Positions 1 to 12,479 of a stretch of DNA of 64,000 nucleotides are shown here, piece by piece (position 1 is the first letter of the stretch; each line of letters starts with the position of its first letter). Made by a program: the position numbers and the translations under genes. Source of the DNA: Plasmopara viticola. Taxonomy: Eukaryota > Oomycota > Peronosporomycetes > Peronosporales > Peronosporaceae. A model generated the notes under the pieces. It did no database searches and was not told the DNA's origin. It saw nothing but the letters and a program-made list of their open reading frames with translations. The stretch is from positions 372,001 through 436,000 of the forward strand of contig MBPM02000033.1 of the NCBI GenBank assembly GCA_001695595.3, written 5' to 3'.

Positions 1-1843
1 AGCGCGGCAAGATTTAGCGATCCAAAGTTACGCTTCATGACTGGGGGAGATGATGAGTGCTCGAAAAACTCAGACACGTAGTGGTCAGACAAGTAGTGAA
101 ACTGACAACGAAAAAGTAGCAATTTCCGAAGAAGCAGGTCGATAGGAGGCAGCAAGACGTGGACGTCTGCTCCAGTTGCTTTCAATACGATGTGGGAACT
201 TCGTGACTGAGCATTGACCTGCCACTGACATGGCGACGGCTGGCTTGATCGCGAAACAGTCGGGTAGTTGAAGGAGCGACGGGGCGCATACAGTACTCCA
301 TGTAAAACTCACAAAGAAAAAGAAAACTTACTTTATGGCTGCTGTGTCTGATACAGTATTGCAGTGCCAATAATACGATATAAGATTAAGTTGATACAAA
401 TTTCCTGCTCTATGGAAAAGACTTAGGCTGCCCTGGCTATCACTATAGAGCGATTTGATCGATGCCATTGTCGCATGAAATGTAAAAGTGCGCTGCGAAT
501 TTTATTCGCTGCAAATGCGCCGAGGTTGCCGTCTGGCGAGCGTGATAGCAAGGCTTGTAGAAGGCACGGTTTCTGCCGAAGCTTACAGGCTAATTGGCTG
601 GTCAGAGCCTGTACTGCAACTCCAACGCACGACGCAGGGTTGTGGAAATGCCTCAACTACGCATGCGCTGAGGCAGCTTGTGATTGGCACGCGTACGCCC
701 ACCTAGCCAATCACTACGAGACGATGCTAGAGGGCGGCAAACTTAGGACTTCAGCACGGAAACAATAGACACGCCGAAAATCATGATTTTTATACGCGCA
801 GTTTTTTAAACGACATTGGTGGCGTATAAAACGCAATCAAATCTGGTTGGATCCAAGGAATCTTCATGCGTCTTTAGAGTTCTCTATTTTTCTCAGAATC
901 GCTGCGTCAACAATACAACCTTAAAAAAACAGTTTTCCTGTGGCGTCAGATGTATTGAGTTATGTCAACAACTCGTGTCTCGCTACTTTTGGTCGAGGCG
1001 GATCAAGCTTGTCAGTTACACGTCAGCCGCTGGTAAAATTGCATTATTGCTGTTGCTTTCGTTCCCGCTGAACGCTTTTGACGAAACGATAGGCATGCTA
1101 GCCCTTGGAAAAGCAAAATTCAGTCAGAAAACACTGTTTATCAGAGACCTGTCATTTTGCAGTACGGAATGAGATTCCTGATACATGTGCCGCGTTACTT
1201 TCAGTTTAAGCGGAAAGGCAAGGCAGTAAGTCGCCATCATCAGAACAAAGAGTGTATTCAGCGCATATTACTAAGTAGGAGCTAAAAGGGCTTCTCGATT
1301 TGCGCTTTATGTGTCTCAACTTAGATAACGACTCGTTGTCAAAACTTTAGCATAGGGAGAACGTTTGTACAAATGTATTAGTTTAAACAAAGACCTTCAA
1401 TGCTTTGCAAGCTATGTCTCAATTATCTTGACAGACCAGCCATTACATGAAGCTGATTAATAAAGCTAGCCCTAATCGGTACTGATACCGGTTCTAAATC
1501 TGAGGTATTTCGAGATATATCGAACCGAAGTCTCTCCCTTAATTGCGGAATTGAGTTAACTCGCTGCGAAGAATAAAAGTTGATACAAAATCCATGAACA
1601 TTGTACCGAGAATACTAGTCTCACTTACGACCGAAGATAAAGAACAGGGGTTCAGCGGAAGAATGCAGACTTTTCTGCACGCCTCGTATGTGCAAAGTGC
1701 GGTTTGGCTCCGTCACGTCTTATAGCAATTGTTGTCAATCCTACGCCCACGCAGGTTGATTGACTACTCGAACCCCCGCAAAGGATTTGAGCAGATTAAA
1801 ACCACTTATCCGCGTCTGTTGGACGGGCAATCGGCGCGACACG

Positions 1844-1917
1844 AACGGGATAGCTGCAGAAGCACTCGCCAATAGAAGCCAGTTTCTATTGGCGAGTGCT
1901 TCTGCAGCTATCCCGTT
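1844..1917. repeat. perfect inverted repeat (34-bp arms, 6-nt loop)
   Basis: The left arm at 1844-1877 is the exact reverse complement of the right arm at 1884-1917, separated by the loop gccagt. I see no mismatch. A perfect 34-bp stem in otherwise eroded DNA implies a recent origin or active maintenance. It could be a very short foldback element, a replication-slippage palindrome, or a hairpin precursor of small RNA. No ORF of interest covers it. Confidence 0.9.
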
Positions 1918-4329
1918 GCTAAGCATTCAAAAGTGCTCGAGCTCTACGAGCAAGGTTACTATCAAGATATCCAGCAACTCAGTCTTTGGTATAGTGACTA
2001 CTGAGAGGCCCAAGTCAGTAACATTTTAAATTCCAACTGAAAGAATATTAGTCAGAGATTTCTCTTCTGATGCAAGGAGGTTGAGATGGTCATTATAGTG
2101 ACCATAATCACAGACAATCAAGTGCGCGTGGTATCCGCACTCTCTTCCTGGAAGGTCAAGCTAATAGGCACGCACTTGTGAATTTATTTTACTCGAGTAT
2201 TTTGAGACCTGGAGATACTCAAAACCATTTCCGAAAGCAACGTTTCTTCCGGCGATGATTGAGCACCTACACTTCCGTGCCAGCAAGCAAGGTTGAACAA
2301 GTTAAGGATTTATGGACGGCGTAGTAGTAAGGTCGTCATACAGTCGACTCTTTCTAACGCAGGCTGCAATAATAAAAAAAGTGGTATAAATTGCTCTTGG
2401 AGAAGAGGGCCACCACAAACAGGCGTGCAATCCTGAAATTCATTGACGGCCGAATCTTTGATCAGAGGTGTCCATCAAATTTCTGACTCGAGACGTTCTC
2501 GGAAGCGAAATAGAACTACCTGATAATTACTTAGAAAAGTATGAGCATGCTGGTGCTAAAAGCACGAACCCAGTAGTAGGTGTCAGCCACCGGATCTAGC
2601 TTAGCAGACACTTGGTCGGTCACCTTCCCATTTCTGTTGTGAATGCGACTTTCTAGAAAGGAAGCCTGACAGTCTCCACGGGAAGTTGACGGAGTCGTTC
2701 CACCTGTGAGGCCGAATGTTTAAATTAGCGACCTGTCCAAGTCGAAGCCGCTCACAGTAAGCCTAAAATTAAAGAAAAGAAAATCCAAAATCTACTGCTC
2801 CACTTCAATGGTGCCCCATAACATCGATCTTGTCGTTTTGCTGTATTTGAGAAAAGAGAGAGTGACTTTCGCCGTATCGATCTCGTTGAAAGAGCACGCA
2901 AATCGGCATACTTCAGCGAGGTCTACATTTCCCAACAGTTGTAAGCCGATACTACAGAAAACGCAAGTCATCTCACCGTTTAATCATGCGTTTTACCGCA
3001 GCCCGACATGCATATAGAATGAAATCGTACGCTGCAAGGAGAAATAGGGTTAGTCAGCACAATGTTATTAAAGTCGCTGGCAACACGCGGTAGGCGTAAC
3101 GCGACTAACGTAAATATAATTGAGATCTGTTTGATCGGGATCAGAACTTTATTGCAGACAGGGCTACGCACCAAAGTGATCTGTGCTCTATAACGCGTGC
3201 TTTAAAGTCTGGATCACCGGCTGTAAAAGTAACTGTAAAATTCTTTAAATAGGACGGTTGTCATCGACTTCGGATTGACAGGAAAGTTTTTTCGAGGCTT
3301 AGCTGACAAAAAAAGACCGCCTCATATTAATGCTCTTTGAGCAGATCAGCGCGACATTGTCACATACAGGAAAAGGAGTCGCTGTATCAAAAGTATCAGT
3401 GGAGCTAGTTGAGGTTTCGTTCCTCGTAGGGTATCAGCGTTGTGGGATTCTGTCTCCTTGTACATTGGGGTGCTTGATGTGCTTGCTTCTACCCGCTCCA
3501 TCTAGAAGCTACGTTTTGGTTATTAACATCATGTATGGTCTATAAAGTTAAAACGAGATCGTGTGATAACCCGAAGATTTACGTTCAGGCCGTGCTCATG
3601 CACATTGCGCTCATATAAATTGGAATTTTGCTCAAGAGAGACTGTTGTCCATTCGAGCCAAACAGGATCTCCACTCGTAACAAGCTTCACAAACTTACTC
3701 TTACTCGTGTGCCTGAAGAGTCAAAAGTGGCGGGTTAATTGGAACTCATTATGTCGTAGTGGAGATTAAGTGAGTCGATTTTCACATCTGCTGAAAAGCA
3801 GAAGCGCTATTGACGCGGACGCTTGACCAATTTGGTGAAAGCGTTGGACCATGTTTGAGCTACGTACAAACGCCGTCCAAGACTGAGCATTAATTGACTT
3901 GTCGATAATTTAGCGGTGCCTGGTGGTCGCGTCATTAAATAAATGTACATTTAGTAATTTTGCAAAAACAGTTCAGACAATGCCTAACCACCGCGCATGG
4001 AGGGCCACGTAAATCACTAAGCAGTGCTTTCAAATACTGAAGCCAGCACACGCTGTAATGATGAACGGCATGCCCAGCTTGCACACAAGCCATAAGCCAT
4101 CTAAAGCAAGACATCATCGCTACTTATAGAATAAAGCACTATCTACTGAGCAACAGTCGTTGTGAACAGCGTTGGTGTTGGCCAAGGCATTGCGGACTAG
4201 ACCATTAACATGGCATATATTCTTCGAGCAGCGTTCGTCATAAATAAAACTCGGTCTATACATATCGATCCAAGGCCGTGGTTTCTGATGCGGCTGATAT
4301 TTAGTGCATGAAGGGTAGCACAAATTCCA

Positions 4330-4800
4330 ATGCTAGGAGAGTTCAATGAGCACAGATCTTTTCTGACAAGCGAGCCTTATCCTAAGTCAATTCATTATCT
4401 TGGTACAGATGCCGATTCCTCAAGAGAATGGGCTGCAAAAAATCATAGAGGGTTGTACAATGTACAGGCCATCGACCAAGTTACGGTCAATATCTCAAGC
4501 GTCAAAGTGGATGGTTATACGTCAGAGGTCCTCGATTGCGCTTGTAGCGATTATTCGTTTAGTGACGCAGCTGCTCAGGCATTTGCGCTGATATGCTTTG
4601 ATGAAATTTGTTCACTGCCTAACAGAGTGCAGCAGAACGGAAGGGAAAAATTACATTGTCCCCTTGTAAGCATTGCACGCGCACAAATAGATTTCACGCT
4701 GATAGACGGTGATCCATTGAGCTGCATAATCAATGCGCAAAACTCACCAAGGTCAAGACATTGTAATTTGGCTAATTATGTTTACCAAAAGAGACTTTGA
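4330..4800 (+). CDS. unassigned 156-codon open frame
   Basis: An ATG-initiated frame of 156 codons ends in TGA at 4798-4800. I recognise no domain. It is cysteine-bearing, with no signal peptide and no transmembrane segment. The surrounding sequence has no other support for a gene: no matching upstream exon, and minus-strand frames of similar quality lie just to the left. It is listed only because it is the longest ATG frame in the first 6 kb. It could be a remnant of a transposon ORF or chance. Confidence 0.15.
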   Translation: MLGEFNEHRSFLTSEPYPKSIHYLGTDADSSREWAAKNHRGLYNVQAIDQVTVNISSVKVDGYTSEVLDCACSDYSFSDAAAQAFALICFDEICSLPNRVQQNGREKLHCPLVSIARAQIDFTLIDGDPLSCIINAQNSPRSRHCNLANYVYQKRL

Positions 4801-5989
4801 AAAGTGATTTGATCTTGCTAATTGCTTGCACCTGTGCAATCGACATTTCGCAAAACGGTTAGACCACTGTTCAATTTCTTAAAAAGAGTACAGACCGAAT
4901 TCGGAGACCTACTACCAAGACGTGTACGACAAAGAAAGTCAAATCATGCTACGATGTCAATCCTTGCATTGCCGAATTTAAAATGACCGCTTAATGACGT
5001 CTGGAATGCGCTAGATGTTGTCACTGACACTAATTGCTGCAAGAAGAGGCTAGAAGCGAGATTACCTGAAATTAAAAGCGAAGTTTGGCGGCTCAAGGCT
5101 GCTCAGATAATATCCCGTCAATGATAAAACACAATTTCGATAGGGATGCTTTCGTCAGATTTAGGGCTTACCTGTTAGGCCTTAAGTTATTTTTTTCTGT
5201 ACAATGTGTTATAACGCATGGCGCCACAGTCGCCTCATCTCCTTTTTTTGCCGAGTGTGACATCGAGAAAAAGCAAGAGACCTGAAAGCAATATGTTTAG
5301 GCTGATGTATTACCGGGTCATTCAGTTTATGAGCTAGCTCACTCATGTCACAACTGCAACCTCGTTAGTTTCGAATCTTGTTCGTGGAGCTTACATGAAT
5401 CGCTTTGCTTAAGGTTCTCAGGAGCAATGACGTCAAGACCCGTACAAAAAGTTGCTGGCGCGTTTTACAGGAAAGTTACACCAACTCTTGAAGAAAGCCG
5501 GCTGTTTTGTAAAAAAATATAAAAACTCCTTTTGCGGGTGGTTATACCGCATCATGCTAATTAAGATTATCGTGTTCCCAAAGAGGCTCAAGACGCACCT
5601 ATTGGCGTTCCACTCAGTCAAATTGGGACGTATGGCTTAGTAAGCATTGCTTGTTGGTGGACGAATAAGCCTGCACAGACTTCTCGTGAAGCGTGTCAGA
5701 AAGTAAATTTCTCGCTGACTTCATTGGCAATATTGTGTGGGTCCTTATGCTACTAAATTTGTATTTATTGTGTTCCTGGTAATTGTGCCGGACACGGTCG
5801 ATGGTGTCGGAATAGCAAGGCTATTTTCCGACTGTGTCTTTGGAAAACCAGGACTCCACAAGCCAGTCGTCCCGTTACAAATATTTTGGCACAGTGCGTT
5901 TCTGGTTAGAATAGGTGTCTACATCCGACTGTTCGTAGTCCGATGATTGAACAGAGCGAGTCAATTGCGACGCTGTAGAAGCGCTGCGC

Positions 5990-6320
5990 AGTGTGTACGT
6001 GGATACGCCAAGCTGCTAGAGATATAAACATGCTTCCACTTGTTAGGCTCGCATTTAGCAAAGCCACTAACAATTCGGCAAGTTACACGCAATTTAAAGT
6101 GAATGCATTAGCTATGACGCCATCACATCATGTCTCTTGGCTATATGGAGGTAAAATATTCGAGAGGCAAGCTGAAATTCGTCCATGTATTGTATTGTAT
6201 AAACAAGTCAAAGACTTGCGAAAACTGTCCGAGAGGAGTAAGATGAAAATTATAATAGAAAGATTTAACATTATTATGGCAGAAGGATTAACCAAAGAGA
6301 AACAACGAACATAGAAATTC
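5990..6320 (+). pseudogene. Ty3/gypsy integrase C-terminal scrap (probable)
   Basis: The frame contains MLPLVRLAFSKATNNSAS followed by YTQFKVNAL. This resembles the stretch after the integrase core of oomycete Ty3/gypsy elements, where a 'lP.vEfa.N...h.ST..tPf.v' pattern is usual. The rest of the frame is lysine-rich with no clear match. No protease, reverse transcriptase or LTR is visible nearby. I read it as an isolated fragment of an old LTR retrotransposon; the match is short, so the call is tentative. Confidence 0.35.
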
Positions 6321-6403
6321 ACTGGCCCAATCTATCACAAAAGTGAGATCCCGAGGCCCCAATCCAAAGCAAAACATGTACGCCACCCTTGCTCCAGCTT
6401 TGT

Positions 6404-9400
6404 CTAGTCCTTAAAAAAGATCCGCGCACCGTTAAGAGACCAGTCGAGCAGGTCAAACTCGCGGCGATTCAACTCAATGCGTTTCGCAGTCAATTGGAGC
6501 GTATGCACTTCCTCTTCGTCATCAATCAGCTCAGCCGTCGTCTCTTTCTGCTTCTTGGCTGCCTGCTCGCGCTTTCGCGTCTCTCGTTCAGCTTGTTTTT
6601 CGTGATAAGCCTCTTCCTCGACCTTGTACTTGCGGACCACTTCTTCAAACCAATGCAGTGCATCAAATTGCTACAATCAAAAAAAAGTCATCATCACACA
6701 ACGTCAAGTCAACGTGATACGACACATAAAGGTGCAACTACCTCCCCCCACTCACCTCTCCTTGATCGAGGATGGCAAGAATGTAGGCAATTCCAATCGC
6801 AAACCCGTCATCGGAAAAGTACGATTCACGACGTCGAGTGTTCTTGTACATGAGATCTTTGGCCTGGACGGTCGTCTCGACATAATTGATGGTCAAAGCT
6901 GGAATGATCGTGTAAAAGTTGACTAAATGTTTCTGTTCGTCACTAGCCGTCACGTCTTGAAACACTTTGACCAAAACTTTGAAATAATCGTTATTTTCGG
7001 AAAAATTCTTGGCCAAGGTCGAAATGACGGAATCCAAATTCCGAGCGGCGACAATCGTTTCCCGCGACAAGTTTGCGCCGCGAATGGTATTCCGCACCTC
7101 TTGCCCCGTCTCGTCCTGCTTCTCGTCGGCCACGCCGTCGCCAGCATAGGCTTCAAACTTAAAGTGCGTGTGATTTAAATCCGGTACAAACTTAATGGCA
7201 TTGCTGCAATGATTCATCCCAGCCGAGCGCACCATGCGCACGTACCCCAGTGCATTGCCAATTTCGGTTATCAACAATCGAAATTGGTCCAAAAACGTTT
7301 TGCCCGAATCAGACACGCCTAATTTGCGGATATCCTTGTTAAATTGAAACGCGCGATCAAACGGATACTTGTTATCCACTGTCTTGTCATCCCGGTGTTT
7401 CTTGAACCACCGCTTTTCACGCTGGAGATAACTTTTAATGTACTCGTCAAAAAGAAATTGCGAGAAAATATCAAACTTTTTAGTCAGGAATTGATACGTA
7501 AAATTGACTGTCGTGTTCATGATTCCCATGCCGTGGGTGCGAATCGAGCTCGCAATCGAGTGAATGTTGATGGAATTCAAGTGCCGCGAGCCTTTGTCAC
7601 TGCGCCGTTCCAAGAAAAATTGCTGGTTTAGATTATAATTGTACCGAGCCACGAAAATCTGAATGTTGCGCATTATCTGTAGAATATCCAATCCCTGGTC
7701 AAGTGAGCCCATGGGAAGATGATTATCCGCGAGACTCAAGCCATACTTGTCATTCGCCAAATTCCGCATCTCGCCATACGTTTTCCAGTCGTGCAACGCC
7801 ACCGTGGTCAAGTTATAAAACGTACTCTCCAGATAATGCGTCACGTGTTGCCGTAAATCCAGCATCTTGCCATGCAGCCGAATGGGACGCAAGTCAAGGT
7901 AGTAGTGCAGCACTTTGAAATCCGCACTTTTTGGATTCGGGGCTTCCAAATGGTCTAAATGCACTGAATGGACGTGTAACCGCAAATCGTTTTCCACATC
8001 TTTGCATAGAGGATCCACAATTTCTTCCTCGAGCACGGATTCGATAAAATCCGCGTACGCCTTGATATAAGGGGCATTGTCCACCTCATGTTGGGCGCCA
8101 CGAAGCAATTTCATGCCGTCCAAAAAGCCGCCCACAATGTATTGAATGCGATTCGCTTGTTCCGGTTGGTGGTACAGATCCGATAGAAACGGGTGCAAGA
8201 GCTCCCGACTCCAATAGAAAAACGAGCAGTCACACGCACTTCGGATTTTTCGTTGGAAGTCGCTCAATAAGCGCAGTTTCCAAATGAGTTTGATAGGTTC
8301 GTTCGCATCTTTTAATCCCATGACAGGCGGCGTGTCCCTTTCGTTTCCCTTCTCGCGAGCCTCGGTCGAGTTTGTATCCGGTGCGATCATGGCGATTTGA
8401 GCCGCAAGATCGAGCACAGTAAGCCGCGTGTATGAAAACGATTCACCCGAGTTGAGAATCTCTTCCAAGACCGTGACTGCGGCCAACACGTCTAGTTTCG
8501 TGTCGTCAACCTTTTTACTGGCTTCCAACTGCGCTTTCAAGGGCCGAAAAAACGCAAAGAGCGAGTGCGCTACTTGACGCAACAAGTGCGACGACGATTC
8601 GGCTAGAATCGGATTTTTTCGCGCAAACATAAATTCGACCGCTTTGAGGATTTCGATACACGTGTACAACGGTCTCACGACGCGCTTTGGCATTGGAATC
8701 TGAAGCGAGAGGTGAAGATTCACCAACGTGTGCATCATTGTCTGCACTCGTTTGGCTAGGATTAATCCCTTGAGAATTAAATTGCCACGAACACTCAAGG
8801 TTTGCGACACGTCACCCATGCCACGCGTTGTGGGCTGGAAAAACGATTCCATGCGAACAAGCCACGCACTTAACTCCAACTTGGCCGTTGAGACATCGGC
8901 GGGGAACGCGTCATCAAGCGAGTGCAAGTACTCCCGACGAAAATCCACCATATCCAGTGGCTGCAAGTTCTTGGCTGTCATCGGGGCATATTTGAGTAGA
9001 AAATCCGGCACGTACCACATGATTTTGCCACAAATCGTCACGCACGGAGCTTTCGTCTGGATTTCCCAGAATCGTTTGTACAGCACAAAGTCGGCCGGGA
9101 CATTCGAGGGGTGTAACCTTCGCAGTAGCACGTAGAGTCCGGTCGTCCCCACCAACTCGTTCCGTTCAAACGTTTCGGTTGCCGACGCAATGGCCCCTTC
9201 CGCAATCCCCAAACGCGCGCTAATACAGTGCACAAATTCATCTAAAAACACGCGATTCGAGCAAATCTCAATCTTGGAGTCGTCGCCACTGCTGCTCGTG
9301 CGTCGCTCCTTTCGACCACTGTCACTGCTGTCCGACTCGTCGTCATCGGCCGCAAGATCGCCACCGGAAAAGACCTCAAAATCAAGTTCCAGACAGCTCT

Positions 9401-10765
9401 GAAACACTTGCGCACTCATGATGGTCTGGTCCAGACTCACCAAGAGGCGTTCAAACTGCTTCACCTTGTCCACCGTGACGTTGTACCGAGGTGGATCCGA
9501 ACGGACATACTGCATCATACGCTTGTATTTCTCCCACGACGTGAGAATATTGGGATTTTCAAGCACAATGGCATCAATGGTAATCAGTATGCCAAGAAGA
9601 CTCGCCAAGGCGTCAAAAACGGGGTACAAATGCACGAGGTTGAACGTCGATTTCCACAATTTTTGAAAACTCTGGTACAAACTCGCGAGTTGATGAATCA
9701 TGTTGAGGGTAATGGCGTTGCATCGATCGACAAAGTTTGAAATGTCTTGAAAAAAAGCCAACATCCGTCCAAGATACATTTCATCGTCGCCAGCTTTGAC
9801 CGTGCTTTCTTCACCGTGACGAGCTTGACCAAACATGATCAGAGCGGGATAGAAATTATCTTCAACCGTCACTTTGAGCTCGGAGATTTCGTCACACAAG
9901 ACGGAAAAGACGGTCAAGACCTTGTTGAACAGTTCATTGTCCGTCTTGATGAGATCTTGCACATCCACGCGCTCTGCTGGGTGGAGATACAACTGGATCG
10001 GATCGGCCTCCATTGATCCAATTTTCATACCCACTTTGATTAGATTCAATGGTGAAAACACAAAGAGAGAAGAGGCCTATTTACGTACCCAGTAACCCCA
10101 CACTTCCGACATGGCAGCTGTAATCGCATCCTCAATCTCCTTTAACTTCGTCTAACGCATACATACACTATCTGTCAACGCTCTTATGTGGATCCTCTTG
10201 TCTTTGATAGCTTGTTACCAACCGTGTGATCATTGATTATCGCCAAACCTCGCTGCAATTCCTCTCGAATCGGTTGCTCCTGTGCGTCAAACTTGGCAAA
10301 GGGACTTCCGAACTCATCGTCGAGTAGATGCCAATTCTCGGTAATTGTCGACAGTGCATTGCTATCTCTGCGTTTCTTGCCTTTTGTCACACCAAAGTTC
10401 GACACGAACGACTGCCGTCCACGTATGGTGCTGCTCATACTGGCGCGACTACTCGAGCGTGACAATCGAGAAGCTCGCGAGTCCGCACGCTGGCGGTGGT
10501 GACTCGATGAATTTCGTCCTCCAAGTTCGGTGAGTCTTAATTCTTTTGTCGACATGTCCGACGCTCGAGAGTCAGCGCGTCCCATGTCAAACCGCGTCGA
10601 GTCGGCCCATGACGCCTTGGAGTCAAATCGAGGGCGATGCTGAGACTGGCGCGACGGAGACGACAGCACACTTGCCTCAGAATCCGAGAAACTGCTTCTT
10701 CCACCACTGTGAGCTTTTTCGTCATCGTCAAGGTCCTTGGTGTCCTTCTTCTTCTTCTCGGTCAT
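6404..10765 (-). CDS. WASHC4: WASH complex subunit 4 (SWIP-like), four exons
   Basis: WASHC4/SWIP is a core subunit of the pentameric WASH complex, which activates Arp2/3 actin nucleation on endosomes for receptor recycling. Exons, from the start codon: 10765-10223, 10151-10089, 10007-6756 and 6670-6404. The joined frame is 4125 nt, or 1374 residues; the human protein is about 1170. Introns are 71, 81 and 85 bp. The splice joining exons 2 and 3 recreates the conserved VW..DPI..L start of the SWIP fold. The C-terminal half has diagnostic blocks: RTHGMGIMNTTVNFTYQFL, YPFDRAFQFN, LGVSDSGKTFLDQFR, SNAIKFVPDL, SDDGFAIGIAYIL, then FDALHWF across the last splice. Residues 1-181 form a serine/arginine/acidic, probably disordered extension. 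The start MTEKKKK was preferred over an upstream in-frame ATG at 10831, which adds a hydrophobic stretch alien to the family. The first donor (GTTGGT) is the weakest splice call. Confidence 0.93.
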
Positions 10766-10831
10766 GGCACGTGTTCTTGGCACGATTCCAATCCTCCTCG
10801 TGTAGAATATTGAATATATAACAATACACAC

Positions 10832-12400
10832 ACTCCGGAGGGTTACGATTTACAAATCCTATGTGTGATATCCGTACTTCAAAACGAATTATTCATGATG
10901 GCAGTTTATTGTGACCGATCAAATGATTATAAGGTCCTAGGTGAAAACAATCGCAAATTATACTATAACCACGACGACCAAGCGCATTGAGACCCTCCAG
11001 GGGGTATCGAAAAATTTATTCACTGGGAGTGCAACATGAATATCACTCTCACGAGTCAAGGGCAGCTGGAGATTGTCATGGTGGCAATGCTCGAGAACGG
11101 TATTACGACGCAAAGGATTTCATTTTGACACGGTCTGCCACACGAGCTATGGAAGCGTGAGAAGCGCTTCGAGACTTCTTTGGCTTTTCCAAGGTTTCTT
11201 ATGCGCGAGAATGACTCGTCGTTTCCCCAAATTCAAGAGAAAGAACAGTATTATGTCAAAGTAGTCTGCCGCTTTCGATGAACTAGTGTAGGGCTCACAG
11301 ACGCTAAAAGGCTCAGTTGAAGAGTCAAGACAGCTGGTCGTAATACTAAGTAGCAGTATGAGCTGTGTGCATTCACTGTAAAATTTCAAAGGTTATGTCA
11401 TTTGTGAGACCAAGGAGACCTACCCGATGAATATGAACTGTTGGAGAATGAGACCACGGAACGCTCGCCAAAGGCGAATGCAGCCGACGCTGTGGCTTGA
11501 GTAGTTAGTCGCTCGAGATGGAACTGGAAACATCTGGGACGATGCCCATAGGATCCAATTTACACTTCCTTGAGAAGAAAAACGGCATTAGATTGTAGAT
11601 CACGAAACGACTTATTGTTTACTTAGTGTGACTTGTCTGTGTCGCTCGCTTACACATCTATAAGGGATCGAACCGCACTTTGCACAGAGAAGGCGCACGA
11701 AAACCTTATTTTCGGTGAGCGACTCTTCACTATGCCTGGCTTAAGATTGCCATAACTTAACTTAAGGATTAATGTAGTAATAAAATTTTCATGCCTTTAT
11801 TGTGCCTCTGGCTCTTTACTGAGAAAAAAATCATTGGCGCAATCATGGCGTGAGTTCAGTTCTTCGAAGGTACCTTATTTAAAATCTCATTATGCACAAC
11901 TAGTGTTAATGCCGGTGAAGTGCTTATCAGCCACCCGCAGCGACCATTGTTATATGATTCAGTTTATCGATGGTCCAGGTCTTCAGTCAAATGCTCGGTA
12001 TCCTTGCGCTCAAAAGGTATAAATGAGCGCAATAGAGCCACGAAATAGCGTATGTTTATTCTTTTCAATTACCGAGATACTATACAGCCACAGATACGTC
12101 CTGTCCATTTTTCGAGACATCCACAGCCGCAAAAGAGCCACAACTAAGTCTATATACTGTTTTAAGGCACTGAGATGCTGCACGACCAAATATATGTCTT
12201 TTCTATCTTCCTTTAATGTTGGGTTTCTCTATATTCTACTAGAACATCTACAGCATACACCACTAGTGAATAGCGAGTAAGTGCCACTATCAATTTTTTT
12301 GTACAGGCGCCTTGGAACTGTTTGCAATCCCAATCTATAATGTTATCTAAGTGCTATCAATTGGGCCCCGCTACGGTGAACGTCGCTGCTTTGTTCGGTG
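10832..12400. other. intergenic, nothing recognised
   Basis: This stretch lies upstream of WASHC4 and so should hold its promoter. The sequence just outside the start, near 10800-10825, is AT-rich (TATATATTCAATAT on the minus strand) and could be the core promoter. Beyond that I see no coding similarity, no array and no clear element ends. Short open frames on both strands, such as 11147-11389 minus, have no motif support. Confidence 0.4.
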
Positions 12401-12479
12401 GTCCGATTTCGTGCTCATCGATTCATTGTACATCGTATCGGGGATGCATGAAGGACATTATCGCTTGAATACAGACTGA

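Larger units (their letters stand above)
1..5980. other. gene-poor stretch, no supported gene
   Basis: I find no recognisable protein in these 6 kb. Open frames reach about 100-155 codons but show no known motif and are interrupted on both sides. Base composition is mixed and there is no clear tandem array. The one striking structure is the hairpin at 1844-1917. The longest frame, at 4330-4800, is listed separately. A gypsy integrase scrap begins near the right edge. The simplest reading is old, eroded repeat DNA between gene islands. Confidence 0.5.

Noticed and set aside
475..768. 97-codon plus-strand frame with several cysteines
   Set aside because: No signal peptide, no recognised motif, overlapping frames of similar length on both strands, and no splice or promoter support.
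1844..1917. Hairpin read as a bacterial-type transcription terminator
   Set aside because: The genome is eukaryotic, the stem is far too long and perfect, and no gene ends here and no T-tract follows.
6738..10061. WASHC4 as a single 1107-residue gene starting at 10061
   Set aside because: That start is a GTG within an intron. Phase and similarity require splicing at 10007 and three further exons.
6404..10765. CYFIP/Sra-1 (WAVE complex) as the identity of this gene
   Set aside because: My first impression from length and helical style. The IMNTTVNFTYQF and FDALHWF blocks and the DDGFAIGIAYIL ending are specific to SWIP/WASHC4.
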